Shown here: positions 8,139 to 17,300 of the stretch, piece by piece
Numbering within the stretch: the stretch's first letter is position 1
Layout of the letters: every line of letters starts with the position of its first letter
Assembly (NCBI GenBank): GCA_039024635.1
Contig: JBCCQA010000004.1
Coordinates: 1-64,000 of the forward strand
Length of the DNA stretch: 64,000 bases
Reading direction: 5' to 3'
DNA from: Kuafuiihalomonas sp039024635
GTDB lineage: Bacteria > Myxococcota > Kuafuiibacteriia > Kuafuiibacteriales > Kuafuiibacteriaceae
The notes under the pieces: generated by a model
What the model was told of the DNA's origin: nothing
Seen by the model: only the letters and a program-made list of their open reading frames with translations
Database searches by the model: none
Position numbers and translations under genes: made by a program

Positions 8139-9920
8139 ATGACGGTCGATTCACGAAAGAAGGGCGGACAGCGCATCGGGGCCTGGGTCCTCTTGACCCT
8201 GGCCTGGGCCTGCAGCCCCGACTCGGGCCCGGCCCCCGGCCCGAACGGCACCCCCGACGCCGGTTCACCGACGCCTCGCCCCGACGGCTCATTCGCCACG
8301 CCCGAGACCACGAGTCGATTCCTGACTCAGGCCACCTTTGGACCGCGGCCCCGGGACGTAGAGACCCTCACCGGCGGGAGCGCATCCAACTGGGTCCGCG
8401 CACAGCTGGCCATCGAGCCCACCCTCTTGACGCCGGCCGTCCTCCGGGAGCGCAACAAGCTGAACACCTCCGAGGAAGACGGTGAGGCCTTTGGAGAGTC
8501 GGTCACCCTCGCCTTCTGGCAGAACACCATCTCGGCGCCCGATCAGCTTCGCCAGCGGATGGCTTGGGCCCTGTCCCAGATTTTCGTCGTTTCCAACGCG
8601 GCGGGGGAGCTCTTGGCCGACATGCCGGAAGGCCTCTCCTATTTCCAGGACCAGCTGATCCTCGGCGCCTTTGGGAACCTTCGGGACCTGCTGACCGAAG
8701 TCACGTACGCCCCCGCCATGGCCTACTACCTGACCTACTTGGGGAGTCGGAAAGCCAACCCCGTGACTGGGCAGATGCCAGACGAGAACTATGCTCGTGA
8801 GCTGATGCAACTCTTCACCATCGGCGTGGTCGAAATGGGCCCCGACGGCCAGCCCCGGCCGAGAAACGGCCGGTCCGAGACCTACGACAACGGAGACGTC
8901 ACCGGGCTCGCCAAGGTCTTCACGGGGATGCGCCTGGCCAATCCTGTCCCCGACGAACCTTGGGGCGCTCTTCCCCCTTCCTTTCGCACTCGCCTCGTCT
9001 TCGACGAATCGCAGCACTCTACGGCGTCCAAGACCTTCTTGGGGACGACGATCCCCGAGAACACTCCGGGCCCCGAGAGCGTGCGGCTCGCCCTGGATGC
9101 GCTCTTCGCCCACCCCAACGTGGCGCCTTTCATAGGGCGGCAGCTCATCCAGCGCTTCGTCACCAGCGCTCCCCAACCGGCCTACGTGGGCCGGGTGTCT
9201 CGAGCATTCGAAACAGGCAGCTACACCCTTCCAGATGGCGGCTCGGTGGGTACGGGTCGGCGCGGTGACCTGGAAGCGACCTTGATGGCCGTCCTGTTCG
9301 ACGAGGAGGCCCGAGATCTGAGCAGCCGGCCGGACATCGGGAAGGTCCGAGAGCCGCTCCTGCGAATGACGGCTTGGGTGCGGTCCTTCGACGTGGGCGA
9401 GATAAGCCCCCTCTACCTTCTCCCGGCCTACGACACGGCAAGTCCGCTTGCGCTGAAGCAGCATCCCTATCGGTCGCCTTCGGTCTTCAATTTCTTTCGA
9501 CCCGGCTACGTCGCGCCAGGCACCCGCTCCGGTCAGGCCGGTATGACGGCACCCGAGCTCCAAATCGTCAGTGCGTCGACCGTTCCTGGCTACGCCAATT
9601 TCCTCTATCGCTTCGTGACCCGAGCGCCCGACGCCTTCAGCGAAGGCGAACTCGAAGATTTCGAGGCGCGAGGGCTGAGTCTGGACGCAGCGCGGAGGAG
9701 CTTCATGCCCGACTACACGGCGGAGCTGGCCCGGGCGAGTGACCCTGTCCGGCTCGTAGACCACCTGAGCGCAAAACTCACGTACGGGACCATGTCCTCC
9801 AGCACCAAAGCTCGGATAGTCGCCGCCCTAGAAGCCTTGCCCGGCGGCGACCCGGAGCGGCGCGTTCAGCTCGCTGTTTGGATGGCCATGATCTCCCCCG
9901 ACTTTCTGGTGCAGCGCTGA
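8139..9920 (+). CDS. DUF1800 family exported protein
   Basis: 593 residues. A hydrophobic leader ends at a cysteine (LLTLAWACSPDSG), so it is probably a lipoprotein, followed by a Pro/Gly linker and the DUF1800 domain. Family hallmarks are visible: RFLTQATFGPRPRDVETL near the start, QRMAWALSQIFVVS, DENYARELMQLFTIGV in the middle, and SPSVFNFFRPGYV towards the end. DUF1800 proteins are widespread in Planctomycetes, Proteobacteria and Myxococcota, nearly always encoded next to a DUF1501 protein, and their activity has not been established as far as I know. That partner follows here after 12 bases, so the two are surely co-transcribed. A function as a secreted complex is inference. Confidence 0.9.
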   Translation: MTVDSRKKGGQRIGAWVLLTLAWACSPDSGPAPGPNGTPDAGSPTPRPDGSFATPETTSRFLTQATFGPRPRDVETLTGGSASNWVRAQLAIEPTLLTPAVLRERNKLNTSEEDGEAFGESVTLAFWQNTISAPDQLRQRMAWALSQIFVVSNAAGELLADMPEGLSYFQDQLILGAFGNLRDLLTEVTYAPAMAYYLTYLGSRKANPVTGQMPDENYARELMQLFTIGVVEMGPDGQPRPRNGRSETYDNGDVTGLAKVFTGMRLANPVPDEPWGALPPSFRTRLVFDESQHSTASKTFLGTTIPENTPGPESVRLALDALFAHPNVAPFIGRQLIQRFVTSAPQPAYVGRVSRAFETGSYTLPDGGSVGTGRRGDLEATLMAVLFDEEARDLSSRPDIGKVREPLLRMTAWVRSFDVGEISPLYLLPAYDTASPLALKQHPYRSPSVFNFFRPGYVAPGTRSGQAGMTAPELQIVSASTVPGYANFLYRFVTRAPDAFSEGELEDFEARGLSLDAARRSFMPDYTAELARASDPVRLVDHLSAKLTYGTMSSSTKARIVAALEALPGGDPERRVQLAVWMAMISPDFLVQR

Positions 9921-9932
9921 AGGATGACGACC

Positions 9933-11297
9933 ATGAAACGCAGAGAGTTCCTGACCCGCAGCGCAGCCGCCGGCTTTGGCAGCGTCCTTGGCGGTCTGAA
10001 GCTGGCGATCGGCGCTCGCGAGGCGCGAGCCGAAGCGGAGGACTACAAGGCCCTGGTTTGCATTTTTCTCGTCGGAGGTCTGGACAACCACGACACCATC
10101 ATCCCCTACGATTCTGCATCGTTCGGAGAGTTCGCACGGATCCGGCGAGATCTCCTTCTGGGCTACGCCGAAGAGCGAACCCTGAGCACGCTGCTTCCCT
10201 TGGCGACCCCCACCGCTCAGTTCGGTGGCCGCCAGTTTGCTCTTCCACCCGAAATGCCCGGCCTCCGGACCCTGTATGACGGCGGCCGCGCAGCCGTGCT
10301 GGCAAACGTGGGCCCCTTGTTGGCTCCCGTCACCCGTCAAGGCTACGAGGATCAGTCGGCGCGATTGCCCTCCCGGCTGTTCTCCCACAACGATCAGCAG
10401 GCGACCTGGATGGCGGGTGCACCTGAGGGTGCCCAGTTCGGATGGGCTGGCCTCTTCGCCGACGAGCTCAGAAGCCGAAACAGTGCGCCCGAGTTCAGCG
10501 CCATTACCGGCGGTGGGAACGACCTCATGGTGACGGGTCGACGGGTGGCGCCCTACCAAGTCACGGAGCTGGGCGCCGTCGAAGTCGACATGCTCGAGCG
10601 ACTGGAGGACGAAACCCTGCGGAACGCGGTGGTCGCACATCTTGGAGCGATCCCGTCCGAGGAACGCGGATGGCTCGAGCTGGACCTGGCCACGGCGGGC
10701 CGTCGCGCGTTCGATTCGAACGCGAGGTTCAACCGATCCATCGCTCAGGCAGAAGAACTGACAACGTCCTTCCCGGAGGAGGGTCTTGGCGGCCAGCTGC
10801 GGATCGTGGCTCAGGCCATCGCGGCCCGAAGCGCTCTTGCGGTCCAGCGACAGGTCTTCGTGCTGAGCATGGGCGGCTTCGACACCCACTCCGGACAGGC
10901 TCGGAACCTGCCGAGACTCCAAGCGTCCTTGGACAGAGGCATCAGCGCCTTCCAGCGGGCGATGGACGAACTGGGCGTCAGCGAGCAGGTGACCTTGTTC
11001 ACCGCATCGGACTTCGGCCGCACTCTGGCCGTCAACGACGACGGCACGGACCACGGTTGGGGCGGTCACCACTTCGTCGTCGGAGGCGCAGTCAAGGGCG
11101 GCGCCATCTATGGCGACCTGCCCGAGACGACCTTTGGCCACGCTCTCGACGCCGGCAGCGGTCGCCTGATCCCGACCCTGGCCGTCGAACAGATGGCGGC
11201 CCCTCTCGGCCGCTGGTTCGGCCTGGATGGGGACGGGCTCGCTGCCGCGCTCCCTCGCCTCGGCGCCTTCACGACGCCGCTCCCCGGCTTCATCTGA
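9933..11297 (+). CDS. DUF1501 family protein, Tat-exported
   Basis: About 454 residues. The ATG at 9933 is preferred to that at 9924 because GAAGGA lies eight bases upstream of it; the first ATG overlaps this site. The N-terminus is a twin-arginine signal (MKRREFLTRSAAAGFGSVLG), so it is exported folded. The body matches DUF1501, a branch of the alkaline phosphatase/sulfatase superfamily: VCIFLVGGLDNHDT near the start, MGGFDTHSGQ, then TLFTASDFGRTL and GTDHGWGGHH, which carry the Asp/His residues expected to bind metal. It is co-transcribed with the DUF1800 gene. The substrate is unknown. A second, analogous lipoprotein/Tat pair (DUF1592/DUF1552) lies at 44931-47995. Confidence 0.9.
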   Translation: MKRREFLTRSAAAGFGSVLGGLKLAIGAREARAEAEDYKALVCIFLVGGLDNHDTIIPYDSASFGEFARIRRDLLLGYAEERTLSTLLPLATPTAQFGGRQFALPPEMPGLRTLYDGGRAAVLANVGPLLAPVTRQGYEDQSARLPSRLFSHNDQQATWMAGAPEGAQFGWAGLFADELRSRNSAPEFSAITGGGNDLMVTGRRVAPYQVTELGAVEVDMLERLEDETLRNAVVAHLGAIPSEERGWLELDLATAGRRAFDSNARFNRSIAQAEELTTSFPEEGLGGQLRIVAQAIAARSALAVQRQVFVLSMGGFDTHSGQARNLPRLQASLDRGISAFQRAMDELGVSEQVTLFTASDFGRTLAVNDDGTDHGWGGHHFVVGGAVKGGAIYGDLPETTFGHALDAGSGRLIPTLAVEQMAAPLGRWFGLDGDGLAAALPRLGAFTTPLPGFI

Positions 11298-11444
11298 ACG
11301 AATTAGACGAAGGAGAGTCGAGGGCCACAAGGGCAGCCGACGGCCCCGGTCGATTTGAAGGCGCGAAGACGCCCGAACCTCGCACCCGTCTTGCCACCCC
11401 TCGGATCCATTGCCACCGTCCTGAGCTCGCGTTCTCTTCCTGCC

Positions 11445-13085
11445 ATGTACGACGTCGTCGTCGTCGGGGCGGGCCTGGGTGGACTGACAGCGGCCGCGAA
11501 GCTGGCCAAGGAGGGCCAGCGAGTTTGCGTTCTGGAGCAACACTCGCGACCCGGGGGCTGCGCCACGACCTTTCGACGAAAGCACTTCGAGGTCGACGTC
11601 TCCCTTCACATACTCGACGGATTCGACGAGCACGATCCAAAGCGCCCCATCCTCGAAGATCTGGGCGTGCTTCAGAAGCTGGACATCGTTAAAGTTGGAG
11701 GTCCTTTTCTCCGCATGCTCCGAGGAGACCGAGCGGTCGAGCTTCCCTTCGGACTCGATGAGGCCACGGAAGCGCTCAGTCAGCAGTTTCCCCAGGAACG
11801 GAAGCGCATCTCTCGACTCCTCTCGAGCATGAGTCGAATTCGTCGCGACCTAGGGCGCTTTCCACTCTCTCCGGCCGCCGTCATGCGCCGCATCCCCGCC
11901 TTCCCCTTGCTGTACCCGAACTTCATGTTCGCGCTTCCAGGCAGCCTCGGGCATGCCTTGGACCGGCATCTTCGCTCGGACGAGCTCAAGCTCACGGTGA
12001 CGGCCAACCTCCCCTTCATTCACGATGACCCCTACACCGTCTCCGCCAAGTTCTTCTCCGTCGCTCAGGCCGCCTTCCTAGAGGCGGGCGCCGTCTACGT
12101 CAAAGGAGGCTCTCAACGACTCTCCGACCGTCTCGTGCAGGTCATCGAAGCCGCGGGAGGCGAGGTTCGTCTCCGCCATCGCGTCACGCGCCTGGAGACG
12201 GGATGCGGACGGGTCCTTGCCGCCCGGTTCAGCCACAAAAAGAGCGCTGGCAGAGTCGAGGCGCGTCGCTTCGTGGTCAACGCAGCGGTACCCTACACGC
12301 TCGACCAGCTTCTGGGCCGGGACGACGACCCGGGTCTCCGCCGCCGGGTTGCAGGGATGAAGGTTGGACCATCCCTCTTGTCTTTGTATGGCGGGCTCAG
12401 CCAGCCACTCGACGCCTTCGGCAGTCGTAACTACCTGAGCTTCGACGTGCCGCCCAGCGTGGGTGCACCCCGGGACCTTCGACGGAATGCTCGCGGCCCC
12501 TACGCAGAGCGGGTCATGAGCATCACGGACTACGGCCAGATAGACTCCGGTCTACCGCCCACCGGCAAAGGCCTGTTCTCGGCCTGCATGCTGGAACGAA
12601 TGCAGGTCTGGGACGAGCTCGACGAGGAGACCTACCGGGACAGGAAAGAGGAGGTGAAGGGGACGATGTTGGAGCGGCTGGAGAAGCTCTACCCGGGCAT
12701 CACGCAGTCCCTGGAGTTTACGGAGCTGGCTACGCCCAAGACCGTTCGCCGCTACACCAACAACTCGGAGGGAAGCTTCGGAGGCTTCGAACAAGGCACA
12801 TCCCAGGCCCTGCTCCGGCGCTTCTTCCGTGTTCGTTCGGGCCTGCCGAACCTCAGCTTCACGGGCGCCTGGTTCTTCCCCGGAGGTGGCTACACCTGCG
12901 CCATGCTGGGCGGCTACCTGACGGCCATGACCTTGATCGAGCAGCGAAGGCGCAGCGTCCTCCCCCGCCTCAGCGGGTGGACGGGGCGAGAGGCCCCGGT
13001 GCTGCTTCCTTCTTCCGCCGGAACCAGCGAACGTTCTCGATCCGTCAGGACGGCCCCAGGTCCTGGAGCAGGATCTTGGCGCTGA
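11445..13085 (+). CDS. CrtI/retinol saturase-like FAD-dependent oxidoreductase
   Basis: About 546 residues from the ATG at 11445, which places the dinucleotide-binding motif at the N-terminus (MYDVVVVGAGLGGLTAAAKL), as usual; an in-frame ATG at 11355 would add 30 unlikely residues. Family features: EQHSRPGGCATTF after the first beta-alpha-beta unit, and a C-terminal FAD-contacting segment LSFTGAWFFPGGGYTCAMLG. This is the phytoene desaturase / carotenoid isomerase / retinol saturase superfamily, which desaturates or isomerises polyene chains, but no other carotenoid gene is nearby, so the substrate cannot be assigned. The last 45 residues after RRRSVLPRL are low-complexity and beyond the usual family end. 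A 147-base gap separates it from the DUF1501 gene. Confidence 0.85.
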   Translation: MYDVVVVGAGLGGLTAAAKLAKEGQRVCVLEQHSRPGGCATTFRRKHFEVDVSLHILDGFDEHDPKRPILEDLGVLQKLDIVKVGGPFLRMLRGDRAVELPFGLDEATEALSQQFPQERKRISRLLSSMSRIRRDLGRFPLSPAAVMRRIPAFPLLYPNFMFALPGSLGHALDRHLRSDELKLTVTANLPFIHDDPYTVSAKFFSVAQAAFLEAGAVYVKGGSQRLSDRLVQVIEAAGGEVRLRHRVTRLETGCGRVLAARFSHKKSAGRVEARRFVVNAAVPYTLDQLLGRDDDPGLRRRVAGMKVGPSLLSLYGGLSQPLDAFGSRNYLSFDVPPSVGAPRDLRRNARGPYAERVMSITDYGQIDSGLPPTGKGLFSACMLERMQVWDELDEETYRDRKEEVKGTMLERLEKLYPGITQSLEFTELATPKTVRRYTNNSEGSFGGFEQGTSQALLRRFFRVRSGLPNLSFTGAWFFPGGGYTCAMLGGYLTAMTLIEQRRRSVLPRLSGWTGREAPVLLPSSAGTSERSRSVRTAPGPGAGSWR

Positions 13086-13243
13086 GTCCCCCGAAGTGAG
13101 GCTCCGCGGCATCCTGGGCTCCAGATCGCTGTCGAAGAACAGGATGTGATGCGGAAGCCCGCTCAGGTCACGTTCGAGGTCGAGAGACAGAGTGGATCGA
13201 TGGACGTCGGACGTACACCTGATCCAAAGTCGAGCTGACCGCC

Positions 13244-13870
13244 ATGACCAAGGCACGCTTGAAGACGAAAGTACCCAAGACGGAGTGGCAGAAGCTGAAA
13301 GAGGAGCTTCGCATGCTGGGCTGGGCTGTCTTGGGGCCGCTGGCCCTGATGTGGATCATCGAAATCGTGGATGTATTCGTTCTGGGCGGCTGGCTCGACA
13401 GCTTCGGCCTTCGACCTAGGGAGCCTCGGGGCCTTTGGGCCATCCTGAGCTCCCCTTTCCTTCACGGCGGATTCCCGCACCTACTGAGCAACACCGTCGG
13501 CTTCTTGGTCTTTGGCACTATGCTCAGCCTGCGAGGCTTTCGTCGCTTCGTGGCGGCCTCCTTCTTGATCGCCGTCGTCGGCGGACTGGGCGTGTGGCTC
13601 TTAGGACGAGATGGAAGCGTCCACGTCGGTGCGAGCGGCGTGGTCTTTGGCTACTTCGGCTACCTCCTCACCGCCGGGCTATTCGAAAGACGGATCGGCG
13701 TTGCTGTGGTGAGCATCGGGGTCTTTCTCCTTTGGGGATGGATGCTACTCGGAGTGCTTCCTGGTCAGGTGGGCGTCAGCTGGGAAGGCCACCTCTTCGG
13801 CTTCCTGGCCGGCGTCCTCGCCGCCCGCATCTTCTCGCGCGAGCCCTTGTCTCGGATTCTGGATGCCTAG
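13244..13870 (+). CDS. Rhomboid-family intramembrane serine protease
   Basis: 208 residues with about six membrane helices. The catalytic serine sits in GASG (Ser131), followed by VVFGYFGYL; the catalytic histidine is His183 in SWEGHLFGFLAG; the HxxxN oxyanion motif is HLLSN (His79, Asn83). All three elements are in the right order, so the protein should be active. Rhomboids cut single-pass membrane proteins within or near the membrane. A short basic cytoplasmic tail (MTKARLKTKVPKTEWQKLK) precedes helix 1. Exported lipoproteins and Tat proteins upstream are conceivable neighbours in function but no substrate is indicated. It appears to be a single-gene unit. Confidence 0.93.
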   Translation: MTKARLKTKVPKTEWQKLKEELRMLGWAVLGPLALMWIIEIVDVFVLGGWLDSFGLRPREPRGLWAILSSPFLHGGFPHLLSNTVGFLVFGTMLSLRGFRRFVAASFLIAVVGGLGVWLLGRDGSVHVGASGVVFGYFGYLLTAGLFERRIGVAVVSIGVFLLWGWMLLGVLPGQVGVSWEGHLFGFLAGVLAARIFSREPLSRILDA

Positions 13871-14314
13871 CGGCTACTCTTGCCCCTTTGGTGTTCGCGA
13901 CCCGGCCGCCCTTCGATCGCCTCTTAGTCTGTCAGACGGACCACGAGTTGCTCGTCACCACGAAGCACCCTCACGGTGATCGGCGTGTTGGGATAAACGA
14001 CCTCGACCCTTGGGCTCTGCCCACGGACTTCTCTTGAGTCCTGTCGGCTTGCGTAGGACGAGATCCTGCGAGTGCATCGAGCGACTCAAACTGCCATTCT
14101 ACAACGGCTCGACCTCTTCATCGACACCGTCCTCGTTCTCTTTCATTGAACCGAGCCCAGACTAGGGCGCGATTTCCTCGCAACTCAGCCTTCCTTTCGC
14201 CGAACTCCGTGTTCTCCCGGCCGACCTTCGTAGAATTGTTCGCGCCCACGATTTCAGCCTGTGCGAAAAAGACCCGGGACGTAAGACACTGTCCCAGACG
14301 CTTGTACCTAGAAC
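13871..14314. other. Intergenic region upstream of the RHS gene, with a short coding relic
   Basis: No complete gene is seen. On the minus strand about 13929-14060 reads as the end of a protein (VEVVYPNTPITVRVLRGDEQ followed by LVVRLTD and a stop), but the frame is closed upstream without any start codon, so it looks like a relic or chance. The right-hand 150 bases are visibly less GC-rich and probably hold the RHS promoter; no clear -35/-10 or sigma54 element could be fixed by eye. Confidence 0.35.
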
Positions 14315-17300
14315 ATGGGTCTTCCAATGAAGGGTGTCTTCAGCACTCTAGTGGCGACACTTCTTTCGACTACGGCCTTTGCCCAGACCGCGGCATTCAA
14401 TGACGCGGCCTACGAACCCCCCGGACACGCACCTGCGGAACCCCATCGCTTCGACGACTGTCCGGACGGCGTTTGCGAACGCAGCGAGCCGGCCTTTCCG
14501 GCCACGGGGGAGTTCGTGGAGAGCGTAGTCGACCTCCGAGTCCGAGGACGAGGCCTAGACTTCGTCTGGGCACGTTTCTATCGTTCCCAAAGCGCGAGGG
14601 ATTCGGCGCAGGGCTATGGCTGGAGCCATAGCTATGACGTCTATATCGAGCCCTACTCCACCACGCCCTCTGGCGTTCACGACCAGCTCCTCATCCATCC
14701 CGGCGATGGTCGACCTGGCCTCTTTAGCTTGAGCGCTGGAATCTACACTTCTCCACGCTATCGAAGAGAAGGCACGTTCAACCCTGACGGGAGCTTCAGC
14801 CTCCAGTTTGCTGACGGCGGACAGTGGAGCTTCCACGCGCTGGATGGGTCAGTGGAAGAAGGCAAGCTCGACCAAATAGTGGACCGCAACGGCAACGCCA
14901 TGAGGCTCCAGTACGACGGCGTCGGACGCCTCTCGTCGATCACCGACACACTAGGACGCCTGTACACGCTCACCTATGACGCTCAGGATCGGATCCAAGC
15001 GGTCAGTGACTTCAGCGGCCGCACCGTCAGCTACACCTACTCTCCGACGGGTGACCTCCTCACCGCTTCTCTCCCCCAGTCTACGCCCACCCCGTCCGCC
15101 TGCGACCCTGTGACCATCCGAACGAGCTATACGTACTCGTCCGGCTTCGTAGAGACGGCTCTGAACCACAACCTACTCAGCATCACCAATGCCAGAGGCA
15201 TCGTGGCCGTTCAGAACACCTACGCACCCACGACCCACCCCTCCGATCTTCAGTTCGACCGACTGGAGAGCCAGTTCGAAGCAGAAGCCTCGAACCCCTC
15301 CCACTTGTTCTACTTCTACCCCAGCCCAGGCATACACGGAGCCGTTATCGGTGCCATCATCAACGACGCAGAGGGCCGCGTCACCGAGCACTACTACGAT
15401 GTCGGCAACCAGCTGGTTACGAAGCGGAACTACCTCGGTTTCGCCGCTCCAGGCGCACAGACCACCCTGACGTCGAACCGCCCGTCGCCACTGCCAGGCT
15501 CTCCCGCCTACGCCGAGATCGTTTACGGATACAGTCCGCAGGGCCTCCTCAAACGCATCCTGTATCCAGACGGTATGGAGGTCCTCCATACCTACCTCGG
15601 CGACACGTCCAGCGGAACCACGAGTCCTCGGGAATGGGGTAATCGAATCGAGACCCGATGGGTCGGTAGCGCTACCGGACGACCCTGCCCTATCCCTGTG
15701 CGCATCAAGACCTGGACCCATCTAGCGGGCTTTGGGAGCGATCATGGCGAGCAGGCTTTCGTCATTTCCGAAACCGACGAGAATGGCCATCTGACGACAA
15801 TGAGCTACGATGGAGCAGGAAATCGCCTCAACATCGAGCCGCCCTCTCCCGCGGCTAGGCAAGACTTCGAGTACAACGCCTACGGGCAGAGGACCAAGAC
15901 TATCGAGGGCCAAAACGCGGCCGGGTCGAGAAAGACGACGGTCTACGCCTACCATGCATCGGGAATCCAAGCCGGCTACATCTCCAGCAAGGTCGTCAAT
16001 CCGGGCTCTCTGCTCTCTCAGACGTGGACCTACACCTACGATCAACGCGGGAATCGCACCGGCGTCATCCAACCCAACGGCAGCGCTCGGAGCTACGCCT
16101 ATGACGACCAGGACCAGGAGACGCTCGAGTCACTCGAGGCCGTAGGCTCGACCTCGCCGGCCATCATCAGCTGCCGCGACGAGAACCTGAACGTGGTCAA
16201 GACGGTCTACGACAACGTCGACTGCACCGGTGCTGCCCTCGCGATGCCCAAGGTATCCGAGACGACCGAGTACAACGCAAGGGACCAAGAGACCATGGTC
16301 GACCAGGAAGTCTCTCCGGGCCTCTTTCACTCTCGTCACATGCAGTACAGCCCTTCTGGACTTCTGGAAGAGCTGTCCAGTGGAGCGAGTAGATCCGCGC
16401 TCACCGACACACGGGTACGATTCGACTATGATTCACGCGGCCTCCTCAGCCGGGAGACAAAGGCACCTGGCCTGGCCGAAGAATCGACCGTTGAATACGC
16501 CTACGACCTCAACGGACGCCCGACCGAACGAAGAGAGTCCTCGGGGCAAATGCCCCGCGTCACCACCTATGGATACGACTGCCACGGCCGAATGATCAAA
16601 GAGGTCGACCCCATGGGCAATCGATTAGAGACGACCTTCGATGCGGTCGGCAACCCAGTCGAGCAGCGGCTCTACGGTGAACTCGTAGATGGCGTCGGCA
16701 ACAGCACTCCGGTCATCCTGCTCTCACAGTCGACCATGGAGTTCGACCCGCTCAACCGCTTGGTTCGACGCACGCAGGCCGCCTTCGAGCGCGCCACCGG
16801 AGCCCCCATTAGTGACGGACAGGTCGTCGAGACCTTCGTGTACGATGGCCAATCACGAGTCCTGAGTCACACTCACCCCACTGGCGGCATCACGACGAAG
16901 GTGTATGACGTATTCAACCGATTAAGCGAAGTTCACCATCCCAACGGAAACCTGGTCAAGACGACCTACGACGTCGCGGGCAACCCGATCGAGACCGAGA
17001 CAATCGAGTACGACGAACTTACCGGAAACTCCGTCAGCAAGACCATCCTTCGCGTCTTCAACACCGACAAGCAGCTCCTGCAGGAGGTGGACGAACTCGG
17101 CTTCGAGAAACGCTACTGCTACGACACCCTAGGCCGACTCCTATGGGAGGAAGACGAGCTGCGGAGTTCGCCCTTTGGTCCCGGCAACAAGACCTTCTAC
17201 ACCTATGACGGAAGAGACAATCTGCTCTCGATCCGCCGAGCGATGACGAGCTCTGGCTTGGGGGGGGACCCCGTGGTGGCCAACGTCATTACTCACCAGA

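Noticed and set aside
8289..9764. Long minus-strand open frame opposite the DUF1800 gene
   Set aside because: It mirrors a clear plus-strand family member; long antisense frames are expected in high-GC coding DNA, and its translation shows no domain, leader or ribosome-binding site.
9828..11633. 601-residue minus-strand open frame opposite DUF1501
   Set aside because: Antisense shadow of the Tat-exported DUF1501 gene; composition is rich in Gly, Arg and Gln with no recognisable motif.
13017..13200. Minus-strand fragment reading GLSAKILLQDLGPS plus a stop, with LERDLSGLPHHILFFDS in another frame
   Set aside because: Protein-like but in two frames, under 65 codons, without a start codon and overlapping the CrtI-like 3' end; too little to call a gene or a named relic.
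13929..14060. Minus-strand tail reading VEVVYPNTPITVRVLRGDEQ
   Set aside because: No start codon in frame before an upstream stop; mentioned only as a relic in the intergenic entry.
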